From Urechis unicinctus (taxonomy: Eukaryota; Annelida; Polychaeta; Xenopneusta; Urechidae), in assembly GCA_034190875.2 (NCBI GenBank), contig CM067348.1, positions 29,229,986-29,293,985 on the forward strand: a DNA stretch of 64,000 nucleotides. The letters run 5' to 3'. This document shows, piece by piece, positions 59,661 to 64,000 of this stretch. A model generated the notes under the pieces. The model was given only the letters and a program-made list of their open reading frames with translations, was not told the origin of the DNA and made no database searches. Within the stretch, counting starts at the first letter, position 1. Each line of letters starts with the position of its first letter. The position numbers were made by a program, and so were the translations under genes.

Positions 59661-61983
59661 GTGTGGTTATATTATTATCCACCGGAACTAACATAATAAT
59701 CAAACGTTGATACTGTACCACGGCCATGAATGTGTGAGATCAAAGCTTACTTATGCACCAACGTTGCCTTGAAATGGCTTGACGGTTTTTCTATAATCAT
59801 TGGGTACATACACATCCCGTCTTTTGCATGTGCTACCGATGATATCGACATACAGGTTTGTTCTCGCGCTATGTTTCGGATTTATTCATTCCCAACTCGA
59901 GAATTTTGAGAACAGTCTTGGAATGTTCTCGACGTCCGTCAAAAAAGCTCTTTTAGGTCATTGTCCGTTGCACCGTAGTCATACCTGCAAACTGAATAGA
60001 TTCAATTATGTTCACCGATAATCTGGTTCAATACTATCACATAGCATTGAGCAGGTAATATTTATACCAGCAACGGTGACCCAAATGCTGCTCAGCCATC
60101 TGTCCCATCAAAAACCAACGCGTCTGTGATATATATGTTTTGTTGAAGTACATTCAGAACTAGCCACGATTGAGTTAGCCTTTTACATAACTGGGTTCCA
60201 CATTAGATATATAAACTTGAAAATCTGAAATGTCATCGTTATACATGGCTTATTTGGGATCTTATTGGGCATAACACCCGTGTAACAACCATCTGCTCCT
60301 ATCATTCATTTCTGATGTTTGTGACACAACAGCGGTCATAATGTTTTCGTACGTCAGGTTTATGCGTATGAAGCTCCAACCCTTCCCCGCAATTGTAAGC
60401 AATAACATAATAGAATGTCGTTTCAAGATCGGATGTTGTGTTAAAGGTAACATAATTGTAACAACAACAAAGCTATGCGAGAAGTTTCTCGTGAGATGTG
60501 TGCTTAGTGCTTACTTGGGCCTATATACACATATGTAACCAGGAGCAAAATAAAACATTGGATTAATCGTCAAACCGATATATCAGCCATGATATGCGAT
60601 CACGACTGGTACGTCTTCACATCAACTTATATGATGTGTTCTGAATTGCGTTTGTTGATCAGTTACCTATTTACTTCAGATACCAGACACAGCAAATGTC
60701 TATTGTACATTAACAAAGCGCTGCTCAAACCAATTTCCGGGGATGTATTCATAGTCAATCAACCAAGCTGCAATAAACAACTGACTGCTTTTTATTTCAG
60801 GTAAAACAACCACGTGTGACAACTGAGCATGCGGTGTTATATTTGTTTATTTATTAGTGTACTAATGGTATATCGAGTAGTTTTCTAAAATTCTAATGCG
60901 GGATTATGCCATTCACCAAAACCCTTAATGGCACATGATTGCCACATGAAGTCGAATATAATATTCGATTGTGTAACTATATACAATCGTTACTATCTTG
61001 GCATGCACTGTGACTAATACATCACCGTATTAGCGCATATGAAACACACAGTTAGCTGGACATCTGCCATGTTATAATGCAGTTTAAAAGTAGGTGTTGA
61101 CATGTCCACTGCTGCCTTTTACGTATCGAATAAAAAAACTACACTTTTGTTATATAATTACGTGTTGGACATCGAACAACAATGTTTGCTTTTTGTCGAC
61201 GATCGGCAAATCCGGTTCAATATAGCAAACTAGAAAGAACGTATCGAATTTAACTAATATGCAATACGGTTTGTGCAGATAATAGCGCTGTGACAGCAGC
61301 AATATCAGACCTACAATACACTTCCGAATGACATCCTGCAATTGTCACAACCGTTTTCCGTGGATCAAGGCTGGATTTGCAATACGTGTTACGCAGATAT
61401 AACAAGGACCAATGTGTATCGATAACATCTGCTGATAATGATTTCATAACATAATCGGTCTACACCATTTGGTCTTGAGCCACATCAATGCTTTGCAATG
61501 TAAACATCAGATATCACACTAAGATGCTGGGCGAATGACGCATATAAATATGGCTTGCCACCTGTGCAAACAATACTGGATCTATTTAGCTACCCAGATG
61601 GCTAGTCACTCATGCACTTAAGCTATTCAAGAAGCACTTTAATTTAAGCGTCGATTTGTATATATTTAAAGACTCGCTAACTTATTTATTGCTAAATAAT
61701 ATAATTATAAGTGTAAATGTCTTGTGACCCTCAGAAAATACGCGTGGACTGTCTTCGTGGTTGCAGTCTACGACTGAGATGCAGTTGATTAAACTTAACA
61801 TTGTTTAAACATTGTTTAAATTTCGTACCATACTGAAATCAAAATTAAAGACAACAAAAAGGACATCTCGCGAATAATGTTTGGCTTACTCGTTAGGCCA
61901 TGAAATAAAGCTGAGCCCCCCATAATGAATATTTATCGCTGTGCGCAAGATAAGCATGGAGATAAAAACCAAATTAGAGACCA
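59661..61983. other. Intergenic, nothing recognised
   Basis: ATG frames of 73, 65 and 71 codons (59800-60021, 60341-60538, 60589-60804) lie in a row on the plus strand but in unrelated sequence and without motifs. An 11-base tandem 'cattgtttaaa' x2 lies near 61800-61821. Confidence 0.4.
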
Positions 61984-62423
61984 TATAATGCATTATATTA
62001 AACCTCGAAGAACATCATATAGCGCAAGCTAACGGAGCTCGGACTCACACGGAAGCAGCTTTAATACGTCATCCAATTTCGGTTTATGCCACCAAAATAT
62101 TGGACTGCATTGTAACACCATTATGAGCCCTCTGCCCTTTAATCATATGAGCAATATGCATTATGTAGTTGCAAGTGATATCGAATTGCATCATCATCCT
62201 AAAAGTTAATCACGATTTAGCTTACACCTGAAGGTCTGATCTATTTAAACACAAACGAACATAATATTGATTTAACGGCTCCGGCTCGTACAATATAACC
62301 TTAAATCGCATTACCGTTTTTATGGACAGGTCGCACACCAATCAACATGGTGCCTCATGCATATAACGCATTGGATTAAACCTTGAAGAACATTATATAG
62401 GGAAGGCATACAAAGTTCGGACT
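61984..62423. repeat. Direct repeat pair 377 bp apart (61984-62045, 62361-62423)
   Basis: Both carry 'ataa-gcatt--attaaacc', 'gaagaaca-atatag', and 'g--cggact'. About 75-80% identical over 62 bases. The sequence between them did not align to what follows the second copy, so it is either an old tandem duplication or two insertions. Confidence 0.8.
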
Positions 62424-63089
62424 GTCTCTGGTTATTTGTTATTATAACTGTGCACCTGATAGAGTGTACACATTAGTATGATGTCCTCGTTAATGAAAAG
62501 TAATAAATAATTGACGTCAGCGTTCAAACGTTCTTCGATGCTGCAAGGTCTGACAAAAGAAATTATTGTTCATTTGACTGTCTATAAGTCACTCGGTCAA
62601 TTTATCATGTTAACGCAGTCTCATTGAGTTTCACGACAGCTACCAAGAATATGCAGTTGAGTCATGAAAAATAAAAAGTGAACGAACAAAAGGGACAATA
62701 CTCAATTCAGACATAGACGCTTGGACGCTATGAAAAACCTCATTTGTACTGCCGAACACAGCGATGTAAAGGAATTAAGACAAGGCGAAAATAAATGTAT
62801 GGTATAAAAATAAAGTAGAGCATGTGATAGGAATCCAATATGACTTGTCTCTCGGCGAGGGCATTTTTATGATATTGACTTTCCACGTTTCTTCTCAAAC
62901 CGCAATAACTCCATCCGAGTAAGCCAAGAAAACTTCCAAACGATGCGTTCAGCAATAAAACTATCTGCTTGCCGACTGTAGCATTACAAGAATAACTATT
63001 AAATAGCAGTTTATTAACATGTACTGGAACTTTGTTCCATTTCTATTAATAATAAGTGCATTATCTATATGACAATAACTCATTCATAC
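62424..63089. other. Intergenic, nothing recognised
   Basis: No repeat or gene signal was found apart from short open frames. Confidence 0.4.
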
Positions 63090-63410
63090 TTATATAAGCA
63101 ACATTATTTGGATAGTTTTATTTACATAGCAAACAATGTTTATATCCTGGCCTGCTTTTAATTCGATTATCCCCACTTACAAGAGAGACAGCAGCGTTTA
63201 ATTGCGTTTAGACTGATTCAAATCCGCAACAATCAATTTACTTTAACCGAAGTGATGGAATTGGAAGTATGATAAACGTTGAGAGGATATTACACATAAA
63301 AACATCGATCACAAAGGATTCACGCTCGTAGGCTGTTGAACAAATTTCAGGTACCTGGGTCGTATGGGTTGTGACATGTCACCGCGAAAGCGTTTGAAAA
63401 ACCGACTAAA
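63090..63410 (+). repeat. LR4 dispersed repeat, second copy
   Basis: Partner of 57700-58030 (see anchors there). It ends near 'gtcaccgcg'. Confidence 0.6.
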
Positions 63411-64000
63411 AAATGAAATGCTATGTTTACTCCCGGTTGCCATATAAATACATGCTTGAACAAATACGCGTTCCGTGGATCAAATCAGGCGTTTTTCTTA
63501 ATGATTGCGATGATACTAGTTCAATGTTATCAGATATCTAAGCTGCTGTCGTATGCAGTTATGCGAATAACGACATTAGTACACGCTACCGACAACTTCC
63601 ATGCTCCTATGAGGCTTTGTAAACAGTTTGCAGTCGCATGGCCTGAGGCGCAAGATCCAAGACAACTTCACATCTATAGTATCAACAAGGTAGCCACTAA
63701 ATTGCACCAATCAAGCCGTACTTGATCGAAAGGAAACTGAATGTGGCCTTTCCATGAATACGGGAATGAATTCTTTATGATGGTAACAGGTAAATCACAA
63801 TGTAGGCAAAGTATGACTCGAAAGGATCATGTATCGATATGTAGATACATCTTGAATATTCCGGTTGCGATAATTGTGGATTAATCTTAGTGCTGGGGAC
63901 CGGAGAGGCAGGTACGAAGAATATGGTGATCCATTGCGCAGAACGGCCTCATATGATCATTACCGCGACTGGTTGATGAAAATGTAATTTTGGGCCGTAT
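63411..64000. other. Intergenic, nothing recognised
   Basis: A 100-codon ATG frame (63423-63725, plus) is the only notable open frame. It has two hydrophobic stretches and no known motif, and is within chance expectation. Confidence 0.4.

Overview
This window looks like gene-poor nuclear DNA of a eukaryote. The overall base composition is AT-leaning, about 60% A+T by eye outside the arrays. It has long (TA)n, (GA)n, (GT)n and compound microsatellites, a 100-base N gap of the kind used for scaffolding, no operon-like gene packing, and no long open frame with a recognisable domain. CpG does not look depleted in the few unique lines I sampled, which would fit a lineage with little cytosine methylation. 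I cannot name the organism. No rRNA, tRNA, CRISPR array, transposase, reverse transcriptase or bacterial/viral gene could be supported.

The main structure is repetition at several scales. (1) Microsatellites occupy roughly a tenth of the window, with the largest blocks at 15.5-17.2 kb, 22.4-24.5 kb, 34.3-35.4 kb and 43.9-44.6 kb. (2) Two large families of old, mosaic, diverged repeats fill much of the apparently unique sequence. Family LR2 lies in the first 10 kb (540-780, 1.5-3.2, 4.5-5.9, 6.9-7.35, 9.8-10.2 kb). Family LR1 lies at 25.3-26.2, 27.1-30.1, 31.8-34.3, 35.6-42.9 and 53.1-57.1 kb. Their segments keep the same order in most copies but are interrupted by insertions and deletions. 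Smaller pairs (LR3, LR4) link 50.9 with 59.3 kb and 57.7 with 63.1 kb. (3) Young local tandem duplications are seen at 15.2-17.2, 38.2, 44.7-45.1 and 52.6-53.1 kb, with an older one at 62 kb.

Three places show weak signs of coding. On the minus strand at 14.84-15.26 kb an open frame of 139 codons without stops ends just beside a (TA)n array. Its upstream part, with a possible intron, has been copied in tandem; the right-hand copy keeps a good splice acceptor that the left-hand copy has lost. On the minus strand at 8.07-8.51 kb a 48-bp minisatellite encodes a 16-residue Pro/Ser/Thr repeat ending Ser-Val-Asp-Pro, broken by one extra A. On the plus strand at 6.3-6.5 kb there is a small hydrophobic-then-charged open frame. 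None has an assignable function, and open frames of these lengths are expected a few times by chance in this much DNA.

The window therefore reads as intergenic or heterochromatin-like sequence built from decayed dispersed repeats, with simple-sequence arrays lying beside several repeat ends, rather than as a set of genes working together.
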